Below, one piece after another: positions 44,646 to 53,503 of a stretch of DNA of 64,000 bases (its first letter is position 1; every line of letters starts with the position of its first letter). The position numbers and the translations under genes are program-made. This DNA comes from Roseobacter sp. (GTDB lineage Bacteria; Pseudomonadota; Alphaproteobacteria; Rhodobacterales; Rhodobacteraceae), in NCBI GenBank assembly GCA_015665415.1, contig JADFAE010000007.1, positions 1 to 64,000 on the forward strand, in the 5' to 3' direction. A model generated the notes under the pieces. The model made no database searches. It had not been told where the DNA came from and saw only the letters and a list, made by a program, of their open reading frames with translations.

Positions 44646-46012
44646 GGGCGGGTCTCCCCCAAAGCGGCAGCGGAGGCGGCAGGGCCCGGCGTGATCACAA
44701 ATTCGGCGCGCACGCCCTGGCTGTCTTCGCTGACCTGGGATTCGACCAGATTGGCCGAGAGATCCGCCGCTTGCAGCGCCGTGGCCAGACGGTCTGCGGC
44801 GGCAAAATCCGCCAGCCGCAGCACCAGCAGCAAGCCGCTGTCGCTGTGATAACTCAGCAGGTCGGGGCGCAGATCGGCGGCGGCCAGCACCTGGGCCACC
44901 CGGGCGGTCAGCTCCAGCGGGTTGTGTAGCGATCCGGCCGCGCCTTTTGCGCGGCGCAGATCCTCAAGCGCGCGGCTGACCTGCAGGCGCGCATCCAGCA
45001 CCGGGGCTGCGGGGATGAAATGGGTTTTGACCAGGGCCTGGGCACTGGCCTCTGCGGTGCGGCGTTCTGTCTGCAGCTGGTCCAGCTGGATCAGCTGCGC
45101 GGCGGCCCAGAGGCTGGCCGCCAGAGCGAGCGCCAGCAGCGGCCAGCGCCAGGGCAGCACTGCGGCAGCGAGGCGCGCGCGCGCCGCCATCGGGTTGTGA
45201 CGTAGATCGCAGTCCAGCTCACCATGGGCAAAGACCGCAGGCCTGGCCAGGCCAAGCGCCGGTGCCGCCTCGGGCTGGGTGATCAGGGGGATGTCATGCT
45301 CGGCGGCCAGGGTCTCGATCTCAGCCTGCAGCGCCTTGCCGGCAGGGCCCGGCTGGTCAGGCTGTTGTAGCAGGATTGCCTGGGGTGGGGAGATCTGTGG
45401 ATCGGGGCTCTGCAGGGCTTGGCGCAACAGGGCCAGGGCAATCGGGGACTGGGCGCCAAAGCCATCTTCGGGTCCCAGCCGGACCATCATCTGCGTCGGG
45501 ACATTGGGGTCGCCAGCCTCGGGAGTATCCGCCTCAGGGTTCTGGGTCTCGGGCTCCAGCCGCAGACTCCAGAGGCCGGCACTGGTGGGCAGGGTGAGGT
45601 AATCCGGCAGCACCGCCCGGCAGGAGATCCCTGCAAGCGTCTGCAGATAGACCTGATCTGCCACCATCACCCGGGTCCAGCTGTCCGGGTTCTGTCGCCC
45701 CCCCCGGGGCAGAAAGGGGCGCAGGCTCAGGCTGTCCTGGGGCAGGCCGGTGCGATCTGCCAATTGCCGCCGGGCCACCTGCTCGCGCGCCTGTCCGCGC
45801 AGCCCCTTTGGCAGATCCAGGGGCAGCAGCGGCACCTGACTGCCGGGCACCGTGACCACCGCCTCGACCCCCGCCTCGGTCAAGGTTTTGGGCCCTGAAT
45901 CGACCTGGGTCTCGGGGGCGCCGGCCTTGGGCTGCGCCAGGGCGGCAAGCCGGATCACCGGGCCAGGTGGGATCCGGGCGCGTTTTGCCTTGCGGGCGGC
46001 GGCGGGCATCAC
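44642..46012 (-). CDS. gspL: Type II secretion protein GspL
   Basis: This 456-residue protein has an N-terminal actin-like cytoplasmic domain that recruits GspE (VTVPGSQVPLLPLDLPKGLR; VMVADQVYLQTLAGI), a membrane helix near 275-297 (WRWPLLALALAASLWAAAQL) and a C-terminal ferredoxin-like periplasmic domain (LRPDLLSYHSDSGLLLVLRL). This is the GspL plan. A 164-base gap separates it from gspK upstream, the only sizeable gap in this run; an extra promoter or a small unnoticed gene is possible there. It overlaps gspM by four bases. Confidence 0.85.
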   Translation of the reverse strand: MMPAAARKAKRARIPPGPVIRLAALAQPKAGAPETQVDSGPKTLTEAGVEAVVTVPGSQVPLLPLDLPKGLRGQAREQVARRQLADRTGLPQDSLSLRPFLPRGGRQNPDSWTRVMVADQVYLQTLAGISCRAVLPDYLTLPTSAGLWSLRLEPETQNPEADTPEAGDPNVPTQMMVRLGPEDGFGAQSPIALALLRQALQSPDPQISPPQAILLQQPDQPGPAGKALQAEIETLAAEHDIPLITQPEAAPALGLARPAVFAHGELDCDLRHNPMAARARLAAAVLPWRWPLLALALAASLWAAAQLIQLDQLQTERRTAEASAQALVKTHFIPAAPVLDARLQVSRALEDLRRAKGAAGSLHNPLELTARVAQVLAAADLRPDLLSYHSDSGLLLVLRLADFAAADRLATALQAADLSANLVESQVSEDSQGVRAEFVITPGPAASAAALGETRP

Positions 46013-46176
46013 TGGGGGCTCCTGCGCAGGATCATCTGGTTTTCGGGTCTTTCATAGTTTGACGCAGCATGGCGATAGCATCGCCAAAGCGCAATGTCGC
46101 CTGTTCTGTGGCATCGGGTGGAAATGCACTGGGGAAACAAGATCCTGTGGACGCGGAGAAGCGGGGAAGGGGCTGG

Positions 46177-47235
46177 TCATGGGCGTTGGGTCACCTGCCA
46201 GATCAGCTCGGGTCGTTGCCCGGGGGCCTTGCGGTGCAGGATGGTCACCCGGCGGGCCGCAAGCGGGGCCAGCGCTGCCTGGCTGTCGATGCGAAACCAG
46301 CCTGAGCTGATTGTCAGCTGATCCGGGCCCAATTGGCTGGGGTCCGGATCTGTCTCGGCCTCGTCCTGGTTCTCTGCCTGCTGCAGCCGGGCCGCGATCA
46401 AAAAGGCCTCGACCGAGGGGAAGGGGCTCTGCGCGCGGGACTGGATCAGCCGGGACAGGGCGGCGGCGGGCAGATCGCTCAGAAAGGCAGAGAGCACCTC
46501 GGGGGCGGCGGTATTGACATTGAGGCGGCTGTCGCCGGGCAGAGCGGTGATCAGGGGGCGCAGCCGGGCATAGGCGCGTGGGCTGAGGCCGGGCAGATCG
46601 GCCAGTTGATCACCGCTCAGCAGTGGCCCGCCCACCGGATCAAGCGGCACCGGATCAAGATGTTGCGGGTTGAGGCTCGGCGCAGTGAGAGAGAGCTGCG
46701 GCGCCTGGGCCTCCCGCAGGGCCCCGGGGGTGACAAAGCGGCGTATGTCGGCGGCGATCTGTGGCGGCAATCCCAACTGCGCCAGCAGGCGGTCAAAGGC
46801 GGTCTGCGCCAGAGTGTTGTCCGGATCACTCAGCCAGTTCACGTTAAAGCGCCCCTGCAGGTCGTGGATCTCCCCCTGTACAGTCCCGCGGGCCAGGGTC
46901 AGGGGGGGCGTGGTGCGGGCCTGCGTGACAGGATTGCCACTGCTCTGGCCAGTGCCCTGACCCTGGTCGCGGGCCAGCCGGGTCAGGGCCAGGGCATCAA
47001 AACCATCCAGTGAGAGCGCAAGTTGATCCGCCATCAGGGCGGTCTCGAGCTGGTGACGCCCCTGTTCGGCGCGGCTCAGCAACAGGGTGGCGACAGCCGC
47101 CAGCGCCGCGACCAGAACCAGCGCATTGACCAGGACAAAGCCGCCATCGCCAAAGCGCGCTCCCTCGCCCACCTTGGTCCTTGCCCTGGCCACAGTTGGC
47201 TGGGTCTTGGGGGGATGTGGCCTGCGCGGGGTCAT
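46177..47235 (-). CDS. gspK: Type II secretion minor pseudopilin GspK
   Basis: This 352-residue protein has a prepilin leader cut in GDGG/FVLVNALVLV near residue 32, followed by a hydrophobic helix. The +5 glutamate normal for major pseudopilins is missing (Asn), as is usual for GspK. A large globular part contains LQGRFNVNWL, VNTAAPEVLSAFLSDLPAAA and helical SAM-like segments typical of GspK. It forms the tip complex with GspI and GspJ. It overlaps gspJ by four bases and starts the gap before gspL. Confidence 0.88.
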   Translation of the reverse strand: MTPRRPHPPKTQPTVARARTKVGEGARFGDGGFVLVNALVLVAALAAVATLLLSRAEQGRHQLETALMADQLALSLDGFDALALTRLARDQGQGTGQSSGNPVTQARTTPPLTLARGTVQGEIHDLQGRFNVNWLSDPDNTLAQTAFDRLLAQLGLPPQIAADIRRFVTPGALREAQAPQLSLTAPSLNPQHLDPVPLDPVGGPLLSGDQLADLPGLSPRAYARLRPLITALPGDSRLNVNTAAPEVLSAFLSDLPAAALSRLIQSRAQSPFPSVEAFLIAARLQQAENQDEAETDPDPSQLGPDQLTISSGWFRIDSQAALAPLAARRVTILHRKAPGQRPELIWQVTQRP

Positions 47236-47957
47236 TTCAGGCTCTCCACAAGGGAAATCTCGCCATGATCGCGGGTCACCAGGGTCAGTTCCACCGCCAG
47301 GGGCAGGCTGTTGGAATAGACCTCGCTGGCCACCGCGGTGCTGTCGCTATCCCCCGCAGCGGTGGGTGTGGCATTGGCACTGGCGCGACTGTGGGCGCCT
47401 TCGACCCATCCAATCTGTGGCCAATAGCTGCGCAGGCGCAGCGCCTCAATCGGACCAAATCCGCGGTCACGCTCGGCGGAGGGCCAGGGCACCGGGGCAC
47501 TGCGCGCATCGGCGCGCGCCGGAAACAGGCTGGGCCAGACCCGGCGGCTGAGCTGGCCCTGATGCAGAAGCCATTCGACCCGGATCGGCTGCAGAGAGGC
47601 GGTGGAGGCCGCTGCCTCGCTGTCAAAGCGGGACAGCCCCGCCCGCGATAGCGACAGCTTGGCACTGGGGCCCGCCGGTTCAAACAGCAGCGCTGAGCGC
47701 GGCGCGGCGCGATCCGGTGGGTAAAACAGCATCGGCACCAGGGCTGCGAGATCGGCGCGCAGCAGGCTGGTGAGCTCTGCCAGGGCCGCACTCTGGTCGG
47801 ATCGGATCACCAGATCATCGCGCATCCGCAGCATGCCGGTGAGCGCCTGCGCCCCCAGCACCGCGACCAGTGCAAAGATCGCCATGGCCAGCACCAGCTC
47901 GATCAGGCTGATGCCGCGATCGGGCCGCGCGGATTGATCCTGGGGCGCGCGCCTCAT
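47232..47957 (-). CDS. gspJ: Type II secretion minor pseudopilin GspJ
   Basis: This 241-residue prepilin-like protein has the leader and cleavage site DRG/ISLIELVLAMAIFALVAV near 14-32, with Glu at +5. A long helix and beta-rich C-terminus follow, with LFEPAG and VEWLLHQGQLSRRVWPSL as in GspJ. It overlaps both neighbours (gspK and gspI) by four bases, showing translational coupling. GspJ joins the pseudopilus tip with GspI and GspK. Confidence 0.88.
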   Translation of the reverse strand: MRRAPQDQSARPDRGISLIELVLAMAIFALVAVLGAQALTGMLRMRDDLVIRSDQSAALAELTSLLRADLAALVPMLFYPPDRAAPRSALLFEPAGPSAKLSLSRAGLSRFDSEAAASTASLQPIRVEWLLHQGQLSRRVWPSLFPARADARSAPVPWPSAERDRGFGPIEALRLRSYWPQIGWVEGAHSRASANATPTAAGDSDSTAVASEVYSNSLPLAVELTLVTRDHGEISLVESLK

Positions 47958-48346
47958 GGGCGGGGCTGCGGCGGCAGATAGAGGATCAGCTGCGCCCCCT
48001 CACCGCTGGCGCTGCGGGCGGTGACGCTGGCCTTGATCAAGCCGCCCTGGGTGGCTTGGCGCTGGGTGGTGAGGGTGATGCGATGCCCGCCCTGGACCAC
48101 CACATCCGGCAGCACCGGGGCGGCAGAGCCGTAGATCTGCAGCTCTTCGGCGCGGTTGCGGGCGGCAATGCGGGCCAGCAGGCGCGGCATCTCACCGCCA
48201 ATGGCCAGGCGGGATTGATCGCTGGCGCGCAGGGCGGCCAGACTGCCAAGCGCCAGCACCAGGATCGCCACTGCCAGTTCCAGCAGGGTAAAGCCGCGGT
48301 TGCGCGCGGCGCGCCCGCTCTTGTCTCGCATCAGGAGGCCTCGCAT
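47954..48346 (-). CDS. gspI: Type II secretion minor pseudopilin GspI
   Basis: This 130-residue prepilin-like protein has the cleavage site RNRG/FTLLELAVAILVLALGSL near 17-36. The short GspI-like body contains RNRAEELQIYGSAAPVLPDV and ends soon after a beta strand (AQLILYLPP). It may start at codon 1 or 6. It overlaps gspH by 16 bases and gspJ by four. GspI starts the assembly of the pseudopilus tip. Confidence 0.87.
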   Translation of the reverse strand: MRGLLMRDKSGRAARNRGFTLLELAVAILVLALGSLAALRASDQSRLAIGGEMPRLLARIAARNRAEELQIYGSAAPVLPDVVVQGGHRITLTTQRQATQGGLIKASVTARSASGEGAQLILYLPPQPRP

Positions 48347-48894
48347 CTGAGCCCGGTCCAGCCATCGCTGCGGCAGCTGCCACCGGGGGCACCGCTTGCG
48401 CGGGGGGAAAACCGGATGACAAAGGCAGAGCTGCGCCCATCGCCGAGGACCTGGATCTGCGGGATTTGCGTGCCGCTGCTGCGGCGCGCGCCGGCCGTGG
48501 TGCCGGTGGCGTCAAAGCGCACCACCCCGTGCCAGCGCTGCTCTTGCTTTGAGATCTGCCAGCCCTGTTTGTGCCAGCCCTGGTTCTGCGTGCCCTGTTG
48601 CGGTGTCGACTCGCGTCTGGCCTGGCGCATGCCACGGGCATTCACCACCAGCCCCAGTGTGTGTTGCCCGGCAATGGCACGCTGACGCAGGCTGTCAAAT
48701 TGGCGTTGAAACCGTGCCATATCGCTGTCGCCGCTGCTGCTGCGGGGCAGGCTGAGCGTAAGGCCAAGCGCCAGCACCGCCAGAATGGCGATGCTCACCA
48801 GCAGCTCAATCAGGGTGAAACCAGCCTCAGCTGCAGCGGCTGGGGCTGCTACAGGCGCATCTGCCGCTGAAACAGGCTCTAATTCAGGGTCCAT
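48331..48894 (-). CDS. gspH: Type II secretion minor pseudopilin GspH
   Basis: This 187-residue prepilin-like protein has an Ala-rich leader and the cleavage site AEAG/FTLIELLVSIAILAVLAL near 24-42. The rest is a beta-sandwich (LRQRAIAGQHTLGLVVNARG; QILGDGRSSAFVIRFSPRAS-like). The sequence GAATTAGAGCCTGTTT near the start codon carries a repeated motif described in the findings. It overlaps both gspG and gspI by 16 bases. Confidence 0.85.
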   Translation of the reverse strand: MDPELEPVSAADAPVAAPAAAAEAGFTLIELLVSIAILAVLALGLTLSLPRSSSGDSDMARFQRQFDSLRQRAIAGQHTLGLVVNARGMRQARRESTPQQGTQNQGWHKQGWQISKQEQRWHGVVRFDATGTTAGARRSSGTQIPQIQVLGDGRSSAFVIRFSPRASGAPGGSCRSDGWTGLRCEAS

Positions 48895-49415
48895 GAGCCG
48901 ATATCCCGATCCGCACCCGTGCCCCCGGCACTGCCATTGGCGCCATAGCTGAAGATGTCGAAATCCCCATGCACCCCCGGCGAGAGATAGTGATAGGGCT
49001 GGCCCCAGGGATCCACCGGCAGCCGGTCCATATAGCCGTTCTCGGCCCAGTTGGCGGGCTGGGGGTCGCTGCTGGGGCGGCTGACCAATGCGGCCAGCCC
49101 CTGTTCGCTGCTGGGGTAGTTGAAATTGTCCAGCCGATAGAGTTTCACCGCGCTGGAAATGGCGGCGATATCGGCCTTGGCGCGGGCGGCGCGGGCCTGA
49201 TCGGGACGGTCGATCACCCGCGGCACCACCACCAGCGCCAGGATCGACAGGATCACCACCACCACCATCAGCTCCAGCAGCGAGAACCCGGCATCGCGGG
49301 CCCGGGTTGGGGCTTCACGCTGGGCAGGATCAGGGGCCTTGGCGCGGCGTTGCAACGGGACCAGAGCGGGACAGGCAAGAGGGGGCATGGGAGACTTTCT
49401 TTTGAATGGCTTCAT
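48879..49415 (-). CDS. gspG: Type II secretion major pseudopilin GspG
   Basis: This 178-residue protein has the major-pseudopilin sequence RDAG/FSLLELMVVVVILSILAL with Glu at +5, DIAAISSAVKLYRLDNFNYP, GLAALVSRPSSDPQ, LPVDPWGQPYHYLSPGVHGD and FDIFSYGANGSAGGTGADRD, all diagnostic of GspG, including the C-terminal calcium site. The leader before cleavage is about 43 residues, longer than usual, so translation could begin at a later ATG near codon 10. It is the first gene of the leftward gspG-M operon; gspO diverges from it. Confidence 0.95.
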   Translation of the reverse strand: MKPFKRKSPMPPLACPALVPLQRRAKAPDPAQREAPTRARDAGFSLLELMVVVVILSILALVVVPRVIDRPDQARAARAKADIAAISSAVKLYRLDNFNYPSSEQGLAALVSRPSSDPQPANWAENGYMDRLPVDPWGQPYHYLSPGVHGDFDIFSYGANGSAGGTGADRDIGSWTLN

Positions 49416-49485
49416 GATAAGGGAGGGGGGGAGAGCTTGTCCATCACCCGCCCCCGGATCAGGGAAAATCAGTTGATGCCAAAGA

Positions 49486-50367
49486 GTGCTGCCTGTGCCA
49501 AGTGACCTGCTAACGCCGTTTTTGCCCCAGGTTTCATCCCTGCCCTTGTCGCAGCCTGTGTCTTTGCCCTGGGTGCTGTTCCTGCTGTTGTTGGCACCCG
49601 CTCTGGGCTCGTTTCTGGGGGTGCTGGTGGATCGGCTGCCGCGCGGCGAGGATGTGCTGCGCGCGCCCTCGCGCTGTCGCAGCTGTGCGCATCGGTTGGG
49701 CCTGCGGGATTTGCTGCCGATCCTGTCCTTTGCGGCCAGTCGCGGGCGTTGTCGTCACTGCAGGGCCGTCATTCCACCCTGGAGCCTCTATCTGGAGATC
49801 TCCGCCACCGGTGCGGCGGTGCTGGCGCTGGCCGCGGGTGGCAGCCTCGCGGAGGTGCTGTTCTCCTGCCTGTTTTTATGGCTGCTGTTGGCGCTGGCGG
49901 CCTGCGATCTGATCTGGCTGCGGCTGCCGGATCTGCTGACGGCGGCGCTGGCGCTGCTGGTTTTTGCCTGGGTGGGACTTGGCGCTGGCCTGGAATTTAG
50001 ACTGGGGCTGGAATTTGAGCTGGCGCTGGTCGGAGCGGGACTGGGCCTGGGCAGTTTTCTGGCCCTGCGGCTGGGCTATCGGGCCTGGCGGGGGCGCGAA
50101 GGCCTGGGCCTGGGCGATGTCAAGCTGATGGTGGGGCTGGGGGCCTTTGCCGGGCCTTTTGATCTGCCACTTCTGGTGCTGATGGCAGCGCTGATGGGGC
50201 TGACAGGGGGCGGGGCGGCGGCGTGGATCAAAAGGCGGCAAAGGCTTGGGGCGGCGGCGATTGGATCTCCGCCTCTGGGGCAGCAGGCGCTGCCCTTTGG
50301 GGCCGCCCTTTGCGCCGCTGCCGCGCTGCTCTGGCTGCTGCGCGCCCTTGATCTGCTGCCCGGTTGA
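49486..50367 (+). CDS. gspO: Prepilin peptidase (GspO/PilD)
   Basis: This 293-residue membrane protein starts with GTG at 49486. It has paired CxxC zinc motifs (CRSCAHR and CRHCRA, near 63-89) and about eight hydrophobic helices. The catalytic aspartates are in AACDLIWLRLPD and GLGLGDVKLMVGLGA, the latter carrying the GxGD signature near 207-221. It cuts and N-methylates the GspG/H/I/J/K pseudopilins. Divergent from gspG across 70 bases, it provides the system with its own peptidase. Confidence 0.93.
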   Translation: MLPVPSDLLTPFLPQVSSLPLSQPVSLPWVLFLLLLAPALGSFLGVLVDRLPRGEDVLRAPSRCRSCAHRLGLRDLLPILSFAASRGRCRHCRAVIPPWSLYLEISATGAAVLALAAGGSLAEVLFSCLFLWLLLALAACDLIWLRLPDLLTAALALLVFAWVGLGAGLEFRLGLEFELALVGAGLGLGSFLALRLGYRAWRGREGLGLGDVKLMVGLGAFAGPFDLPLLVLMAALMGLTGGGAAAWIKRRQRLGAAAIGSPPLGQQALPFGAALCAAAALLWLLRALDLLPG

Positions 50368-50472
50368 GGCTGCGGGTTTGATCTTGCCAGCGCCAGCGCT
50401 TAGGGTCCGGGCTGATGTCGCTTCCACAGCGGCGCTGACGCGTTTTTTCAGACCTATTCACACGTGAGAGAC

Positions 50473-52092
50473 ATGGCGATTTCCAATACCTTTCCCCGCG
50501 CCCTGCAGATGGCGAGCACGGCTTTGATCCTCACAACCTGGCCTGTGGCGCTTTGGGCTGAGGGGAGCCCGTCGCAGGCGAGCAGCGAGAGCAACGGGTC
50601 CGCCGCTGAGGTAGCCTCGCTCAGCATGGCCGAAATCGAAGCGGCCTGGGCGGCGGGGGATTTTGTCTCTGTGCGTCAGGGGCTGCAGCATCACGCCGAG
50701 ACAACCGGAGCCCCCTTTGCCCAGTATCGCTATGGCCGGGTGCTGCTGGAGGGGCGCGGCGGGCCGCAGGATCTGATGGCGGCGCGCGACTGGCTGGAAC
50801 GCGCAGCGGCGCAGAACCAGTCCGAAGCGGCGGTGCTGTTGGCGCGGCTTTACCTCAGTGCCCCTGCCGGTGGACCGCCGCGTGATCCGGCCCGCGCGGC
50901 GGTGCTGTTTCGCCAGGCTGCGGTGCGTGGCCAGGCCGAGGCGCAGTATTACCTGGGGCTGCTATATGGCCAGGGCACCGGGGTGACCGCAGATCCGGTC
51001 GAGGCGCTGACCTGGCTGCAGGCGGCGGCGGAACGCGACTATACCGAGGCTCAGTTCGAGCTGAGCCGCGCCTATGCCAGCGGCAGGGGCACCGCCGAGG
51101 ATCCGGCCAAGGCCTTGCACTGGTTGCAGGCGGCCGCCACTGCGGGCCATGCGCAGGCGCAGTATTTTCTGGCCTATGCCCTGGACAGTGGCCAGGGCGC
51201 GCCGCGCAACCGCGCAGAGGCGCTGAACTGGCTGCATCGCTCCGCCGAGGGAGGGTTTCTGCGTGCGCAGGTGGCCTTGGGCAAGAAATATCTGCGGGGT
51301 GACGGGGTTGAACCCAACCCGCAGGAGGCGCTTCGCTGGCTGGCACTTGGGGTCCAAGCGGACAACCAGGAGGCGGTGCTGACCCTGGGGCTGGCGCTGT
51401 TGGGCGGAGAGGGCATTGCCGCCAATCCGGCCCAGGCGCAGATCCTGCTGACCCAGGCTGCCGCCGAAGGCCAACCCGCTGCCAGTCATGCGCTGGGGCG
51501 GATGCTGGAACAGGGGCTGGGCCAGCCCGCCAATCTGCCGGAGGCGGTGAAACTCTATCGCCAGGCGGTGGATCAGGGCAGCACCAAAGCGGCGCTTCGC
51601 CTGGGAGAGCTGGCGGTGGCGGGTCAGCTGCAGGGGATGATGGCCCCGCATCGTATGGTGCCTTGGGTCGAGACGCTGAGCGGCGCGGCAGCGCGTGATT
51701 GGCTGCAGGCCCAGGCACAGGATGGGCTGCGCCCGGCGCAGCGGGCCTTTGGCGAGATGCTGTTGGCAGAGGGCGAAGCCGAGACGGCGGCGCAGTGGCT
51801 GACCCTGGCCGCGCGCGCCTATGACATGCGGGCCCAGCACCAGTTGGGGCGGCTTTATATTCAGGGCGAAGGGGTCGAACAGGATTATGTGCTGGCCCAT
51901 AAATGGCTCAATCTGGCGGCGGGGGCAGGTGATGCCAAAGCCTTGGAGATGCGCGCGGTGGTGGCAGATCTGATGACGCCAGAGCAGGTGGCCCAGGCCC
52001 AGGCCCTGGCGCGGGAACATCTGGAGACCGCCAGATCCGGCCCGGATGCACAAACCCTCCGGCAATCCGTGCCGCAAGCGGCCTCGCAATGA
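50473..52092 (+). CDS. Sel1-repeat protein A
   Basis: The ATG at 50473 is preferred over the GTG at 50464, giving 539 residues. A signal peptide is plausible (residues about 1-30, ending LWAEG). The body carries about ten Sel1-like repeats, each about 36 residues, with the pattern A-x-x-x-L-G-x-x-Y-x-x-G-x-G-V-x-x-D-x-x-x-A-L-x-W; for example AQYYLGLLYGQGTGVTADPV and AQYFLAYALDSGQGAPRNRA. Sel1 repeats form solenoids for protein contacts. It overlaps the next gene by four bases. Function is not known; the placement after the T2SS suggests a periplasmic or envelope scaffold. Confidence 0.85.
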   Translation: MAISNTFPRALQMASTALILTTWPVALWAEGSPSQASSESNGSAAEVASLSMAEIEAAWAAGDFVSVRQGLQHHAETTGAPFAQYRYGRVLLEGRGGPQDLMAARDWLERAAAQNQSEAAVLLARLYLSAPAGGPPRDPARAAVLFRQAAVRGQAEAQYYLGLLYGQGTGVTADPVEALTWLQAAAERDYTEAQFELSRAYASGRGTAEDPAKALHWLQAAATAGHAQAQYFLAYALDSGQGAPRNRAEALNWLHRSAEGGFLRAQVALGKKYLRGDGVEPNPQEALRWLALGVQADNQEAVLTLGLALLGGEGIAANPAQAQILLTQAAAEGQPAASHALGRMLEQGLGQPANLPEAVKLYRQAVDQGSTKAALRLGELAVAGQLQGMMAPHRMVPWVETLSGAAARDWLQAQAQDGLRPAQRAFGEMLLAEGEAETAAQWLTLAARAYDMRAQHQLGRLYIQGEGVEQDYVLAHKWLNLAAGAGDAKALEMRAVVADLMTPEQVAQAQALAREHLETARSGPDAQTLRQSVPQAASQ

Positions 52093-53369
52093 GGCGGCGG
52101 CAGCGGCGGCCCCTTTGGCTTGCGCCTGCGCTGCTGAGTGCGGGGATTGGGACTGGGGTGATGACCGGACTGGTGAGTGGACTGGCCAGCCCGGCTCTGG
52201 CACAGCAGCAAAATCCGGTTTCCCCTCCCGTTCAGAGCGCCTCTCTGCAAAGCCAGGCGGCGGCAGGGCAGGCCGAAGCGCAATATCAGCTGGCCCTGCA
52301 GCTGCAGCGCGGCGAGGCGCTGCTGCAGGATTACGCCGCAGCGGTGATCTGGCTGCGCCGCGCCGCCGAGCAGGGCCATGTCGCGGCGCAGACCCGTCTG
52401 GGTCAAAGCTATCTGCACGGGCTGGGGCTGGCCCAGGATCCGGAGCAGGCGCTGGTCTGGCTGCGCCGTGCAGCCGCCAGTGGCGCGCCAGAGCCGCAGT
52501 TTCAGCTGGCCAGCCTGCTGGAACAGGGGCCTGCCAGCCTGGCAGATCCCGTCCAGGCGGCGCAGCTTTATGCCCTGGCGGCCGAACAGGGCCATGTGGA
52601 TGCCTCCGTCAGCCTTGGGGTGCTTTATCAGAATGGCACCGGTGTGGCACAGGATCCGGTGCGCGCGCGCCAACTCTATGAGGGACCGGCCCAGGCGGGT
52701 CACGCCCGGGCGTTGAACAATCTCGGCCTGATCTATGTGCGTGGCGCGGGCGTGGCGCAGGATTATGCGCTGGCGGCACAGCTGTTTCAGGCCGCAGCCG
52801 AGCGGGGGCTGGCGGTGGCGCTGAACAATCTTGGCACGCTTTATGAAAACGGTTTTGGCGTTGATCTGGACGAGGCCCGCGCCGAGGCGCTGTACCGTCA
52901 GGCCGCGGATCTGGAGCGCGGCGGCGCTAGTCTGATCTCCCGGACCCGCCCCGGCGCGCTTTATGACCCCAGCCCGGCGATGCCCGATCTGGGTGGCTCC
53001 GGGTTGAGCCAGCTGCAAACACGGGCCAAGGCGGGGGATGTGCAGGCGCAGTTTCAGCTTGGCTGGCTGATGTTGCAGCCTGCGGCAGGCGCGGATCGCG
53101 AAACCGAGGCACAGGCGCTGGCGCTGTTGCAGGCCGCCGCCCGGGGCGGACAGCCGGCGGCCATGGGCAATCTGGCGCTGCTTTATGTCGAAGGCCGGTT
53201 GCTGCCGCAGGATTACATGCTGGGGTATATGTGGCTGGTGCTGGCGATTGCCGCAGGCCAGCCCGAAGCCCCGGCGCTGGCCGAAAGCCTGGCAGCGCAA
53301 CTGCCGCCGGCGCAGCTGCGCGCCGCCCAGGACCGGGCCGCAGCCCTGGTGGCGGCTGCCAGGCCCTAG
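52089..53369 (+). CDS. Sel1-repeat protein B
   Basis: This 426-residue protein overlaps its neighbour by four bases (ATGA). It has an N-terminal hydrophobic segment consistent with a signal peptide (residues about 10-37, ending SPALAQQ). About seven to eight Sel1 repeats follow (AEAQYQLALQLQRGEALLQD; VAAQTRLGQSYLHGLGLAQD; VDASVSLGVLYQNGTGVAQD). The pair was probably made by duplication and then diverged. Transcription ends at the hairpin at 53431-53462, convergent with the autotransporter. A specific role is not predictable. Confidence 0.85.
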   Translation: MRRRQRRPLWLAPALLSAGIGTGVMTGLVSGLASPALAQQQNPVSPPVQSASLQSQAAAGQAEAQYQLALQLQRGEALLQDYAAAVIWLRRAAEQGHVAAQTRLGQSYLHGLGLAQDPEQALVWLRRAAASGAPEPQFQLASLLEQGPASLADPVQAAQLYALAAEQGHVDASVSLGVLYQNGTGVAQDPVRARQLYEGPAQAGHARALNNLGLIYVRGAGVAQDYALAAQLFQAAAERGLAVALNNLGTLYENGFGVDLDEARAEALYRQAADLERGGASLISRTRPGALYDPSPAMPDLGGSGLSQLQTRAKAGDVQAQFQLGWLMLQPAAGADRETEAQALALLQAAARGGQPAAMGNLALLYVEGRLLPQDYMLGYMWLVLAIAAGQPEAPALAESLAAQLPPAQLRAAQDRAAALVAAARP

Positions 53370-53430
53370 CCGCTGCCGCCACGGCCTTCAGGGGGAAGAC
53401 AGCAGAGGCTCTCGCCTTCCCGAATAAACA

Positions 53431-53462
53431 AAACAGCCGCCCCCGGATAGGAGCGGCTGTTT
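53431..53462. terminator. Bidirectional intrinsic terminator
   Basis: AAACAGCCGC (53431-53440) pairs perfectly with GCGGCTGTTT (53453-53462) around a 12-base loop. Flanking A-rich sequence on the left and T-rich on the right let it work for both the Sel1 operon and the convergent autotransporter gene. Confidence 0.8.
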
Positions 53463-53503
53463 GCGGTTGCAGGACCTGCGTTGGATCAGAACTCCCGTTT
53501 GGT

